Shown here: positions 1 through 8,550 of the stretch, piece by piece | How positions within the stretch are numbered: the first letter of the stretch is position 1 | Layout of the letters: every line of letters begins with the position of its first letter | Source: Gaetbulibacter_A aestuarii | GTDB taxonomy: Bacteria > Bacteroidota > Bacteroidia > Flavobacteriales > Flavobacteriaceae | DNA: 64,000 nucleotides | Direction of reading: 5' to 3' | Assembly: GCF_039537665.1 (NCBI RefSeq) | Contig: NZ_BAABAY010000002.1 | Coordinates: 1-64,000 of the forward strand | Position numbers and translations under genes: made by a program | Notes under the pieces: generated by a model | What the model was told of the DNA's origin: nothing | Seen by the model: only the letters and a program-made list of their open reading frames with translations | The model's database searches: none

Positions 1-2
1 TC

Positions 3-167
3 ATGGAAGAAAAGTTCACTACTGAAAAACGAAATGTTCAAAACACCTATCTAAAATATATCCTTGCTGGTGGCGCTATTGTAATAAGTGTAGTAATATT
101 GGTAGCTTTAATTGATAGTGCTAAGGAGAATATAAAAAACAGAAAATCAAAGGAGGAAAAAGTTTAA
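3..167 (+). CDS. Small single-pass membrane protein (54 aa, possibly incomplete)
   Basis: An open frame begins with ATG two bases into the window and runs to TAA. It encodes a 54-residue protein with a charged N-terminus (about 18 residues), one hydrophobic segment of roughly 20 residues (around 19-39), and a lysine-rich C-terminal tail. This is the pattern of a single-span membrane protein, probably with the tail in the cytoplasm. No family is recognised. Because only two bases precede the ATG, the true gene may start outside the window and this may be just its C-terminal end. A T-rich hairpin about 155 bases downstream could terminate its transcript. It points away from the minus-strand rhamnose operon and is probably unrelated to it. 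Confidence 0.5.
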   Translation: MEEKFTTEKRNVQNTYLKYILAGGAIVISVVILVALIDSAKENIKNRKSKEEKV

Positions 168-321
168 GATCTAATTCGAATACGGAACCTTCGGGAGCTT
201 ATTCTAAAATATTTTTAATCTTTAATTTTTTAAAGAGCCTGGCCAAATCAAGGTAGGTATAAAAAAATAAATTCCATTGTGGATTAAGTTCCTTAATCCT
301 TATAAACTAATATTGTTAATG

Positions 322-346
322 AAGCTTCCTTGGAAGTTTTTTTTAT
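322..346 (+). terminator. Probable intrinsic terminator
   Basis: A 7-bp stem (AAGCTTC paired with GAAGTTT, one G-U wobble) with a CTTG loop runs directly into a T-rich tract. It would end transcription from the small plus-strand gene at the window edge. The stem is short, and the ambiguous base lies two bases beyond the end, at 348. Confidence 0.4.
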
Positions 347-585
347 TNTTGACGTAATAGCGTATTTGACTTCAGCAAATAGTGAACTTTTAGAGGTAAA
401 ATTTTAAGTGAAATTGTAGCCTTTTCTTTTATGGAAGGCTACAATAAAAGATTCCAATTCTTCGAGTTGAATTTGTTGAGTAACTTGCAAAGCTTGATTT
501 TTATCTCAAATTACAACCTAAAAAAGTGTAAGCTATGTCCCTTTAACCTTGTAAACGATGTGCCTTTACCGTACCTTATGAACGC

Positions 586-711
586 TAACGGTAAATTCTA
601 TGAGTAGTGGCAGATTGCGGTCTACTTTCCTGTCAAACCGCTACGCAGTTTGAGCGAGCTACAAACCTTAAAATTTAATACTTTGCCTGCCATTACTTAT
701 ACAAAATGTTA
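586..711. repeat. Large imperfect inverted repeat, attC-like or REP-like
   Basis: The left arm (586-613) and the right arm (687-711) are near-complementary: both contain TAAC, then after a variable stretch TA(T/A)(G/A)AGTA(G/A)TGGCAG when read on the same strand. The spacer (614-686) contains a further small hairpin, GCGGT with ACCGC. The whole is 126 bp and ends 9 bp from the GH92 stop codon, so it lies in the 3' untranslated region of that operon. The size and folded form resemble integron attC sites, but the end boxes do not match the attC core well. A repetitive extragenic palindrome is equally possible. Confidence 0.5.
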
Positions 712-719
712 ACTCTTGT

Positions 720-2990
720 TTATTTTTCCATTTCCAACTCAAGTACTCCTCCATTTACAATTTCGTTGTGTGTAATCCAGTATCGATCCAGTTTTTTCCC
801 ATTTAGCTTTATGGATTTGATATAAATATTCTTTTTCGAGTTGTTGTTGGCAATAATGGTGAACGTATTGCCATGATAATATTTTTTGTCCAGTTTCAGT
901 TCAATCCGGTTAAACACAGGACTTGTAATCTGATATTTATTATCTCCCGGATTTATGGGATGAATGCCTATTGATGCCAATACATACCATGCCGACATTT
1001 GTCCGACATCTTCATTGCCGCATAAGCCATATGCATCGGTTCCGTAAGCAGCTTCGCAGATGCGCCTGGTCCATTTTTGCGTCTGTCTGGGTAAGCCAAT
1101 TTCATTAAAGATGAAAGGCACATGATGTACAGGTTCATTCGCGTGATTGTAATAATCATTCCACGAGAAATCGTCAGGCGCCATCTCAAAAAAATGAACA
1201 AGTTGTTTTTGAATTGAATCTTTTCCACCCATTAAAGCAGTCAACCCTGTGATATCATGAGGGACAAACCAACCTTGCTGGTAAGGATCGCTTTCCACAC
1301 AACCTTGTCCTTGTATGGTTTTACCTTTCCACTCGTTCCAGTTGCCTTCCTCATCTTTGGCACGAAACCAGTTTACTTCCTTGTTCCAGATATTTTTATA
1401 ATTCAAGCTTCGTTGATAGTATTCATTCGCTATACTAGGTTTGTTAAGAGATTCAGCAAACCGACCAACACACCAGTCGGTATAGGCATATTCCAGGGTT
1501 TGGGAAATCGAATTTGGCGTATATCCAAGGGGATTGTTTCCAAAGGTATCTACACTGTTTTTGCAATATTGAAAGGCTTTGACAACATCAAAATTCCGGA
1601 TTCCTTTTTCGTAGGCATCAACAATTACCGAAACTGCCGGATTGCCGATCATACAGCCTGAGTATGAATTGAGGAACTCCCACCGTGGATAATATTTTTT
1701 CCCACTAAGGTCTGCCATTTGGATCAGCGAATTTATTTCGTCATTTACCATCGCAGGATTGATTATGGTTTGTAATGGGAACTGGGACCGGAAGACATCC
1801 CATCCACTAAAGATGGTCCGATATACGAAATTGTCTGTTTTGTGAATCTTTTTATCGGCGCCGATGTATTTACCATCATTATCGGAAAATGCCCTGGGGT
1901 CGATCATCGTATGAAAAAGCGCGGTATAAAAAATTTCGCGATCTTTTTCTGTAGCTCCTTCAACTGTTACAGAACTTATGGCTTTATTCCAGAGAGATTT
2001 GTTGTTCTTTTCCACTTTTTCAAAATCCCAGTGCGGAATATCAGTCTGAAGATTTAACCTTGCACCGTCAATACTTACAAATGAAATTCCACTCTTCACC
2101 AGAATTTGTTCATCTTTTTGCGTTTTGAAGTTGGTGAAAAAACCTAAATGCTTTCCCTGGAATTCCTTAATTCCTTTATGGATAGTTGCTTTGGCTATGA
2201 TGTCCTGATAGGGTTTTCCGTTAACTTCTTCACGTTTTCTAATCCAACTCTCCGGAATATTGGCTGACCAGACGCCGTAGTCTTTAAATGGTTTACTAAA
2301 CTGGCAATAGAAATATACCGTGTAGTCGGCTTTTCCTTCTCCGTTACCCCAGCCACCGCCTTCGGGAGGACACTTCATCCAGCCTGAAATGGTATTCTCA
2401 TTTTCTAATTTAATGTATTGTTCGGTAGAAGTACCACCGATTCTTCTCGCTAGATCAATCTGAATTCTGGAACTATCGTTCTCTGGAAAAGTAAACCGGA
2501 GTATCCCAGCTCGGGTAGCTGCAGTTAATTCAGCTTTAATATTATAATCGGTAAGAAGTACACTGTAATATCCGGCTTCTATGGTTTCATTATCATGCGA
2601 ATAACGCGAACGATACCCGTCTTCGGGTTTATCATCTTCCCCTTTATTGGTGTGCATTTTACCTGTAGTTGGCATTACCAGAAAGTTTCCTAAGTCACCA
2701 TACCAGCCAATTCCGCTCATATGGGTAAAACTAAACCCCTCAATAGTAGTATGGTTGTATGAATATCCGGGACCGTTATCTCCACCTGTTCGGGTATCAG
2801 GACTAAGCTGTACCAGCCCAAACGGAGTTGCAGTGCCGGGAAAGGTTTTCCCTAACCCTTGCATGCTTTTCGACCTTTCGCCATAAGTTACAGCGCCAAT
2901 AACTGGTTTGATGTAATTGACTTTTGATAATTTGTTAGTGCAACTAATTAATAGCATTACTAAAATAATGACTAAATAAGTATTTCGCAT
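720..2990 (-). CDS. GH92 family alpha-mannosidase-like lipoprotein
   Basis: This 756-residue protein has a lipoprotein signal peptide (LLISC, Cys17) and the full glycoside hydrolase family 92 fold: an N-terminal beta-sandwich followed by an (alpha/alpha)6 domain. The motif NEPVHH near residue 619 and GNEDVGQMSAWYVL towards the C-terminus are typical of GH92, in which a glutamate in the NEP region is the proposed general acid and catalysis depends on calcium. Known GH92 enzymes are exo-acting alpha-mannosidases with inverting chemistry; the linkage cannot be read here. It lies downstream of the NCS1 permease on the same strand, with a 238-bp gap containing a hairpin, so it may be only partly co-transcribed with the rhamnose genes. 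Its substrate in a rhamnose context is unclear. Confidence 0.9.
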   Translation of the reverse strand: MRNTYLVIILVMLLISCTNKLSKVNYIKPVIGAVTYGERSKSMQGLGKTFPGTATPFGLVQLSPDTRTGGDNGPGYSYNHTTIEGFSFTHMSGIGWYGDLGNFLVMPTTGKMHTNKGEDDKPEDGYRSRYSHDNETIEAGYYSVLLTDYNIKAELTAATRAGILRFTFPENDSSRIQIDLARRIGGTSTEQYIKLENENTISGWMKCPPEGGGWGNGEGKADYTVYFYCQFSKPFKDYGVWSANIPESWIRKREEVNGKPYQDIIAKATIHKGIKEFQGKHLGFFTNFKTQKDEQILVKSGISFVSIDGARLNLQTDIPHWDFEKVEKNNKSLWNKAISSVTVEGATEKDREIFYTALFHTMIDPRAFSDNDGKYIGADKKIHKTDNFVYRTIFSGWDVFRSQFPLQTIINPAMVNDEINSLIQMADLSGKKYYPRWEFLNSYSGCMIGNPAVSVIVDAYEKGIRNFDVVKAFQYCKNSVDTFGNNPLGYTPNSISQTLEYAYTDWCVGRFAESLNKPSIANEYYQRSLNYKNIWNKEVNWFRAKDEEGNWNEWKGKTIQGQGCVESDPYQQGWFVPHDITGLTALMGGKDSIQKQLVHFFEMAPDDFSWNDYYNHANEPVHHVPFIFNEIGLPRQTQKWTRRICEAAYGTDAYGLCGNEDVGQMSAWYVLASIGIHPINPGDNKYQITSPVFNRIELKLDKKYYHGNTFTIIANNNSKKNIYIKSIKLNGKKLDRYWITHNEIVNGGVLELEMEK

Positions 2991-3082
2991 TACTAATTTT
3001 TATTTTTTAATAAGAGTTAACGTGTTTGTGTAAGATTAGTTGCGTGTTTTAAGCACCTAATTTAGTAAATACAAACCGAATA

Positions 3083-3102
3083 GAAAATCCGCGAGGATTT
3101 TC
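3083..3102 (-). terminator. Perfect 8-bp hairpin between permease and GH92 genes
   Basis: GAAAATCC and GGATTTTC form a perfect stem around a 4-base loop (GCGA on the plus strand). The hairpin lies between the permease stop codon (3229) and the GH92 start (2990). No long T-tract follows, so it may be a weak terminator, an attenuator or an RNA processing point that lowers GH92 expression. Confidence 0.35.
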
Positions 3103-3228
3103 GTAAGTAAGCTTGAACTAGCAATTAATTTTACACGTCTTAAGTTTGATTTCCAATAAATTAGAATCACAAACCAGAAAGAACAAAAGAGAGGATTATT
3201 TAGCAAATTAAAAAAAATCTTTGTTATT

Positions 3229-4644
3229 CTATTTAAATTTCCGCTGATAAACTTTACTTAAAATTAAAAATAACACGCCACAAAGTAGCCAGGCTGGAAG
3301 TGTCACAAAAGACAGAAACACATGAAAGTGAATTGAAATAAAGTAGAATAAACCGAAGCTAATAGCCCAGGAAATCATAACTGCTTTATTGAATTTAATT
3401 TTAGCTTCCTCTGCATAGTTCTTGATGATTCCCGCTTTTTTATAGAAAAAGTGCTCAAACACAATAACAGCCCCAAACGGTGCTAATATAAATCCATATA
3501 AGGCAACAAAGCCCAATAATTGCATCGCAAATGCAGGGAATATTCCCGCTACAGTTGCAACAGTTCCGGCAATAATTGTTACCCAAAAGGTGGATGTTTT
3601 CGGCATGATAGCCTGAAAGGCAAGACCAGCTCTATAAATAGTTGGATTTGCAGTGGTCCAGCCTGCTAAAACTACGGTAATTATACCAAAAATTCCAATG
3701 GCATTATTCGCTAATGGTCCTGGAGCCACCGGTGGAGCTTCCCCTTGACTCAAAAAGGCTTGGGCTTCTGGCGATTTTAAATATACGGCATATAAAAGTG
3801 CTGCAGCTATCCATGCCATGTAATGGCCAACATACATTCCGGCAGCGGTGGTCCAACCGGAACTCGCTTTTTTCGCATAACGAAATACGGACAAATCAGA
3901 CATGCCTATATGCATGGCGGCATTGGCAAACCACGACCAGATGACCACATGCCAAAAGGTGTATTTTATTTGTCCGGGGAATGGGTCTGAACCTGTTCCC
4001 CAGATATCCCAAAACTGTGAAAAGCTGGATACACCAAGTTGTTTTAATGCCACAATTCCACAAGCAACAAATGCAATGACAATAACGGGAGACATCCAAT
4101 TGGCCGCTCTGGAAACAGTGTCGTAGCCTCGTGCAGCAATAATTGAAATTATAGCACCGATTACAAGGACAATTATTACCCAAGTGACACCGTTGGGCAT
4201 TGTATCAGTTAGTTTTGGCATGGGCATATCAAAAGGAATACCAACAGCCGTAGCGGAAACCGTGATCATAGCTCCTGCCAGGAAGCAAAATAATATACCA
4301 TTTGCCAAATTATAAAACGTGACCAGATTTTTACCACATATTTTTTCAAGCTGATAATATAAGGTCAATCTGTTTTTAACAGCAATTTCAGCGGTTAAAA
4401 ATCGCCAGCTTAAAACGGCTAATAAATTTCCGAGTAATAAACCCACAATGAGATCAAATGCACTAACCCCAGCTGTTAAAAATAAGGGGCCAATAATGAA
4501 TTCAGTTCCTGCTGCATGTTCTCCTGCATACATACCAAGAAAACTTTTCCAACTTTTTAATTTGGATTTAGGAACAGGGGTTCTTTCAAATTCACCTCCT
4601 GAAATTTCCTCTACAATTTCTTCTTCATGATGATTTAATGCCAT
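3229..4644 (-). CDS. NCS1-family permease (purine/cytosine permease-like)
   Basis: This 471-residue integral membrane protein has about twelve hydrophobic segments and a polar, acidic N-terminus of about 30 residues. Its overall sequence, including the early GPLFLTAGVSAFDLIVG helix pair, fits the nucleobase-cation-symport-1 family of sodium- or proton-coupled importers. It is the last gene of a tight series with lldD, the kinase, rhaI and rhaEW, with 10 bp between it and lldD. Family members carry purines, cytosine, allantoin or hydantoins. In this operon the cargo is more likely rhamnose, lactate or another pathway compound, because no RhaT or major-facilitator sugar transporter is visible in the window. 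That assignment is inference from position only. Confidence 0.8.
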   Translation of the reverse strand: MALNHHEEEIVEEISGGEFERTPVPKSKLKSWKSFLGMYAGEHAAGTEFIIGPLFLTAGVSAFDLIVGLLLGNLLAVLSWRFLTAEIAVKNRLTLYYQLEKICGKNLVTFYNLANGILFCFLAGAMITVSATAVGIPFDMPMPKLTDTMPNGVTWVIIVLVIGAIISIIAARGYDTVSRAANWMSPVIVIAFVACGIVALKQLGVSSFSQFWDIWGTGSDPFPGQIKYTFWHVVIWSWFANAAMHIGMSDLSVFRYAKKASSGWTTAAGMYVGHYMAWIAAALLYAVYLKSPEAQAFLSQGEAPPVAPGPLANNAIGIFGIITVVLAGWTTANPTIYRAGLAFQAIMPKTSTFWVTIIAGTVATVAGIFPAFAMQLLGFVALYGFILAPFGAVIVFEHFFYKKAGIIKNYAEEAKIKFNKAVMISWAISFGLFYFISIHFHVFLSFVTLPAWLLCGVLFLILSKVYQRKFK

Positions 4645-4654
4645 AAATATTAGT

Positions 4655-5806
4655 TTAGTTAGTTGTTAGTAAATGTTTTGGTAGATCTTCAACGCGTTTA
4701 CAACATAGTTGGTCCATCACCTGTTGGAATTGTCGTTTAGTGATCGCTATGGTATGATTTCCACCTTTATTGCCTAATGCTGCCACACCATACATAAAGG
4801 AACGCCCCATGAAGGTGAATTTTGCTCCGCTGGCAATAGCTCTGGCGATATCAGGTCCGGATCGTAAACCACTATCCATCATTATTTCTATTTTATCACC
4901 ATGTTTCGTAATTGATTTGAGTGAACTGATTGTAGATTGTGCTGCATCCAGTTGTCGCCCGCCATGATTAGAAACGATAATGCCATCAAAACCCATTTTT
5001 ATAGCTTCCAAAGTATCTTGCTCTGAGGCAACGCCCTTCAACACCAGTTTGCCTTTCCATTTATCACGAATAGGTTTTATACGTTCCTCATTCAGTTTAC
5101 CGGAAAACGTTTTATCCATGAAATAGCCCAATTGTTTTAAATTAAGCCCTTCAGGGATATGTTGTCGCAAGGTTTCAAAGGTAGGTTGTCCGTATTTCAA
5201 GGTGTTAAAAGCCCAGGTCGGTTTTCCTAAAATCTGTAAAATATTCTGAACAGACATTTTTGGCGGTAAAGCCAAACCATTTCGAATGTCACGTGGTCGG
5301 TAACCAAAAGTTGGCACGTCGCACAGAAGCACTAATACCGGACAATGTGCTGCTTCCGCCCGATTTAAAATTTGATCACGCAGCTCATCTTCGACCGGAT
5401 TATATAACTGGAACCAGGCCTTTCCTTCAGTGAGCTCGGACGCTCTTTCAATGTCCATGGTGGTCACAGTACTCAAAACAAAAGGAATGTTATGTTTGTG
5501 TGCCGCCCTGGCTAAAATTTCAGGAGAATTCGGCCACATCAGACCTTGTAATCCTACCGGAGCAATACCGAACGGTGCATCGTATTCAAGGCCCATAATC
5601 TTGGTCTTCGTGGAACTCTCCCCGTAATTATGAAGATAACGCGGTTGTAGCTGGACCTTTCGAATATCAGACGTATTTCTGATAATACTCACATCCTCAT
5701 TACATCCCCCATCCAAATACTCAAATGCAAATAGAGGAACTCTTTTTTTTGCCTTTAGACGTAAATCTTCAATGGATGGATAATTCGAATTTATTTCTGA
5801 TTGCAT
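4655..5806 (-). CDS. lldD: FMN-dependent alpha-hydroxy-acid dehydrogenase, probably L-lactate dehydrogenase
   Basis: This 383-residue protein matches the FMN-dependent alpha-hydroxy-acid oxidase/dehydrogenase family over its full length as a TIM barrel. The signature SNHGGRQLD near residue 281 contains the catalytic histidine and the substrate-binding arginine. Close to the C-terminus, DSGLRSGPDIARA is the FMN-phosphate-binding segment. In this operon it would oxidise L-lactate, the end product of the rhaEW dehydrogenase half, to pyruvate and pass electrons to the respiratory chain. It starts 2 bp from the kinase stop codon and is followed by the permease after 10 bp, so co-transcription is very likely. 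The lactate specificity comes from context; the family also includes glycolate and mandelate enzymes. Confidence 0.85.
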   Translation of the reverse strand: MQSEINSNYPSIEDLRLKAKKRVPLFAFEYLDGGCNEDVSIIRNTSDIRKVQLQPRYLHNYGESSTKTKIMGLEYDAPFGIAPVGLQGLMWPNSPEILARAAHKHNIPFVLSTVTTMDIERASELTEGKAWFQLYNPVEDELRDQILNRAEAAHCPVLVLLCDVPTFGYRPRDIRNGLALPPKMSVQNILQILGKPTWAFNTLKYGQPTFETLRQHIPEGLNLKQLGYFMDKTFSGKLNEERIKPIRDKWKGKLVLKGVASEQDTLEAIKMGFDGIIVSNHGGRQLDAAQSTISSLKSITKHGDKIEIMMDSGLRSGPDIARAIASGAKFTFMGRSFMYGVAALGNKGGNHTIAITKRQFQQVMDQLCCKRVEDLPKHLLTTN

Positions 5807-5808
5807 AG

Positions 5809-7179
5809 CTACTTAATTATAAATGGAACATGTTTCTTTAAGGCATAATTTTTCTTCAGAAACTTGGAGTTTAACTTTTTATCAGATATTGAAATCGCCG
5901 CTCCTAGCGCTGAGCCTAATGAGGCATCCGTTGTCCGAAGTTTTTTATCCCTAAAATAATGTGACATTAATTTAATATAGAGGTCATTACCACTGAAGCC
6001 GCCATCAACATAAAGTCTTTTGATTTCATCATCACCTATAAGCTTTTTAATGCTTTCAATTTGTAACAAAACCAACTCGGTCATCAGTTGATGATAGGCA
6101 TGTTCAAATTTTTCATAAGGTAATTTGGTTTTGGAAGGCATATTTTTAGCCTGTATACTTTCCCACTTAAATATGTGGCTAAAATCCTGAATGATTTCGA
6201 AATAAGTATCGTAATCAAATTTTACAGAACGATGAAAATCTTCTGACTTCCCGTAGTATTCATTCAATTTCCTGACCTGTAATTTATATTCATTTCCTAA
6301 AAACAAACGCGCGGCTCTTACCGGTTTGCCATTGATGCGCATGTAGTTAATAAAATCCGAACTTGCTTTATTATCCGATAACGAAAACTTCGCAAAGGGA
6401 TTTAATGCTATACTCCAGGTTCCTGTTGAAACCAAAACGAATTTCTTTTTAATACTCCGAACATAAGGCAATAGCGCTGCTGAACTATCGTGGATACCCA
6501 CACCAATTTTGATGCGTTTTCCGTTGTAGTTCATGTTAATACTTGTCTCAGTAGAAACAATTGGCGGCAGAATTTTATGGATTTCTTCATCATAAACCCA
6601 TTGGTGATAATCTTTTTTCTCATAATCCCAAAGGGCTGTATGACAACCAATGCTCGTGTATTCACTTACCGGGATTCCGGTAAAAATATAACTGAGATAT
6701 TGTGGTAAGTGTAATGAGTATTTTATTTTCTTAAAAACCTCGGGCTTTGCATATTTTAACCAATACAGTTGCATCCCTGAATTCAAAAAACTCAGATCGA
6801 AACAACCCGTCCGATTCAAAAATTCAGTTTTGGAACCATATTTTTCTAAGAAAGAATTTAAAATTTCCTGATCCAAAGGTTTGGTATAATTATAAAGCCG
6901 AGTAAGCGGTTGACCGTTGTCATCCAAATGCACAAAACTAGCGCCATAGGTGGAAAAATTAATGGCTTTTACCCGATATTCGGATGTTTTTAAAATCTTT
7001 TCAAAAACACATTTCAACCAATCTTGCAGAGCCTCCAAATTTTCCGTTGGATGTCCGTCCTCGTCCTTTATTTCATCGAAATGTATATACTCCTTGTGAA
7101 CCTCTTTAAAATTTTCATCAAAGAGAAAAAATTTTTTGTTGGTTTTTCCAATATCAAAAATCGCGGTTACGTCTGTCAT
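5809..7179 (-). CDS. rhaB: FGGY-family carbohydrate kinase, probable L-rhamnulokinase
   Basis: This 456-residue protein belongs to the FGGY sugar kinase family. The N-terminal phosphate-binding segment FDIGKTNKK (about residues 8-16) and the C-terminal VDGGFSGNDLY segment form the ATP-binding cleft of the two actin-like domains. It sits between rhaI and lldD with 4-bp and 2-bp gaps, so its expected reaction is phosphorylation of L-rhamnulose to L-rhamnulose-1-phosphate, the substrate of the RhaE aldolase half. It is diverged from the enterobacterial RhaB and resembles the kinase form found in Bacteroidetes rhamnose and fucose operons. The sugar specificity is therefore from context rather than from a diagnostic residue. 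Confidence 0.85.
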   Translation of the reverse strand: MTDVTAIFDIGKTNKKFFLFDENFKEVHKEYIHFDEIKDEDGHPTENLEALQDWLKCVFEKILKTSEYRVKAINFSTYGASFVHLDDNGQPLTRLYNYTKPLDQEILNSFLEKYGSKTEFLNRTGCFDLSFLNSGMQLYWLKYAKPEVFKKIKYSLHLPQYLSYIFTGIPVSEYTSIGCHTALWDYEKKDYHQWVYDEEIHKILPPIVSTETSINMNYNGKRIKIGVGIHDSSAALLPYVRSIKKKFVLVSTGTWSIALNPFAKFSLSDNKASSDFINYMRINGKPVRAARLFLGNEYKLQVRKLNEYYGKSEDFHRSVKFDYDTYFEIIQDFSHIFKWESIQAKNMPSKTKLPYEKFEHAYHQLMTELVLLQIESIKKLIGDDEIKRLYVDGGFSGNDLYIKLMSHYFRDKKLRTTDASLGSALGAAISISDKKLNSKFLKKNYALKKHVPFIIK

Positions 7180-7183
7180 AAAA

Positions 7184-8464
7184 CTACAATCCTGTTGCTA
7201 CCGTATTTTTACCTCTCTCCTTGATCAAGGTCTCACGAACTTTCAAGTTTCTAAATGCTTTTATCGGGTGAATTGCTCCTCCCAGATCGAGTCTGGCCTT
7301 TTCAATCAAAGGCCGAACATCAGTTCTGTAAGCCGCCTGCAAAATTTCCTGACAAGTCACCACATCATGATTCATTTGTGCATCTTTCAAAGCGTCCTGA
7401 TCAACCAAAAGCGCTTTAGCATAGGCCTCTTGAATCGACTCAAGAGACTGAATTAAATCTTCAAGAGGGTCTTTAATATTATGACTGGCATCAATCATCC
7501 ATGCCAGATTAGGATTTTGAGGATTATTTCGCATGCCATAAACCAGTTCATTAAAAATAAGAAATAGTGAATAAGGCTTAATACTTCCTACTGTTAAATC
7601 ATCATCACCATATTTGCTGTCGTTAAAATGAAATCCGCCTAATTTACCTTTCATCATTAAAATAGAAACAATTTGTTCAATATTCGTATTCGGTAAATGA
7701 TGTCCCAGGTCTACCAGAGAATAGGCTTTTTCTCCGCAAGCATTAGCAAGCATGAAAGAAGTTCCCCAGTCCTGAATAACGGTACTGTAAAAATTTGGCT
7801 CGTAAGGTTTATATTCTATGAGCATACTCCAATCGTCAGGTAATCCTTTATAAATAGACTTTAAACTACTCTCAGTATGTTGAAGTGCGGTTTGAAAATT
7901 GCTTTGTCCGGGGAAATTTGAACCATCGGCTAGCCACACGGTTAAACTTTTAGACCCCAGCTTATTCCCGATGTTTATAACATCAAGATTATGTTGAATA
8001 GCCTGCTCTCTTGCAGCTTTACTCGTGTTGCTCAAAGATCCGAATTTATAACTTTCTTTGGCGCCTTTCTGATCCTGAAATGTATTTGAATTTACAGCGT
8101 CGAACTTAATATTCAAAGAACAAGCCAGTTCTTTAATCGATTTAAAATCTTCGGGGATATCCCATGGAATATGCAGCGAAACAGCTCCAGATGTTTGCGT
8201 TAGAGTATGAATTATTCCTATATCTTCTATTTTCTGATCGAGACTTGAGGGTTCACCGTAAAAGGAGTACCGACCAAATCGGGTACCACCGGCACCAAGA
8301 GCCCAGCTAGGAATTGCCACCTGAAAATCTTTTAATTTGGTTATAATTTTGGCCACATCGTGACCTTCATTATCCAATTTTAAACCTAAAAAATCAAAGG
8401 ATTCTTTGTGGGACTTGAGATCCTTTTTATTGTCCTCAAATAAATGTTCTTTATTTATGATCAT
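7184..8464 (-). CDS. rhaI: L-rhamnose isomerase (RhaI type)
   Basis: This 426-residue TIM-barrel sugar isomerase resembles the Pseudomonas stutzeri-type L-rhamnose isomerase (RhaI), not the enterobacterial RhaA. Metal-binding and catalytic segments include EYKPYEP (around residue 220), the DLGHHLPN segment, and HFNDSKYGDDDL (around residue 276-287). It interconverts L-rhamnose and L-rhamnulose, using two divalent metal ions, in the cytoplasm. It lies 86 bp downstream of rhaEW, with an unusual hairpin in that gap, and 4 bp upstream of the kinase. A decayed copy covering residues about 281-385 of a related gene is found at 39.2-39.5 kb, inside the PUL. Confidence 0.93.
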   Translation of the reverse strand: MIINKEHLFEDNKKDLKSHKESFDFLGLKLDNEGHDVAKIITKLKDFQVAIPSWALGAGGTRFGRYSFYGEPSSLDQKIEDIGIIHTLTQTSGAVSLHIPWDIPEDFKSIKELACSLNIKFDAVNSNTFQDQKGAKESYKFGSLSNTSKAAREQAIQHNLDVINIGNKLGSKSLTVWLADGSNFPGQSNFQTALQHTESSLKSIYKGLPDDWSMLIEYKPYEPNFYSTVIQDWGTSFMLANACGEKAYSLVDLGHHLPNTNIEQIVSILMMKGKLGGFHFNDSKYGDDDLTVGSIKPYSLFLIFNELVYGMRNNPQNPNLAWMIDASHNIKDPLEDLIQSLESIQEAYAKALLVDQDALKDAQMNHDVVTCQEILQAAYRTDVRPLIEKARLDLGGAIHPIKAFRNLKVRETLIKERGKNTVATGL

Positions 8465-8484
8465 ATTCTAATTCTTAAAGTAAA

Positions 8485-8518
8485 GAACTTCCACAAACCA
8501 TAGAATTTATGGAAGTTC
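8485..8518 (-). other. Hairpin in the rhaEW-rhaI gap
   Basis: GAACTTCCA (8485-8493) and TGGAAGTTC (8510-8518) form a perfect 9-bp stem with a 16-base loop, just upstream of the rhaI start codon in the transcript. There is no T-tract, so a terminator is unlikely. A role in RNA processing, or in setting the ratio of rhaI to rhaEW expression, is possible but untested. It is flanked on the plus strand by an ACTAA repeat. Confidence 0.4.
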
Positions 8519-8550
8519 CACTAAACTAAACTAAACTCAAATATTAAATT

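Larger units (their letters stand above)
168..719. other. Non-coding region with a terminator and an inverted-repeat element
   Basis: No convincing gene is present in these 552 bases. The stretch contains a terminator-like hairpin (322-346), one ambiguous base (N at 348), and a large imperfect inverted repeat (586-711) that abuts the stop codon of the GH92 gene. The rest is AT-rich sequence in which I see nothing. Confidence 0.6.

Noticed and set aside
968..1661. Short open frames opposite or inside the GH92 gene
   Set aside because: They are shadows of the GH92 coding sequence, with no signal, family or spacing that suggests a real gene. The same holds for other such short frames across the window.
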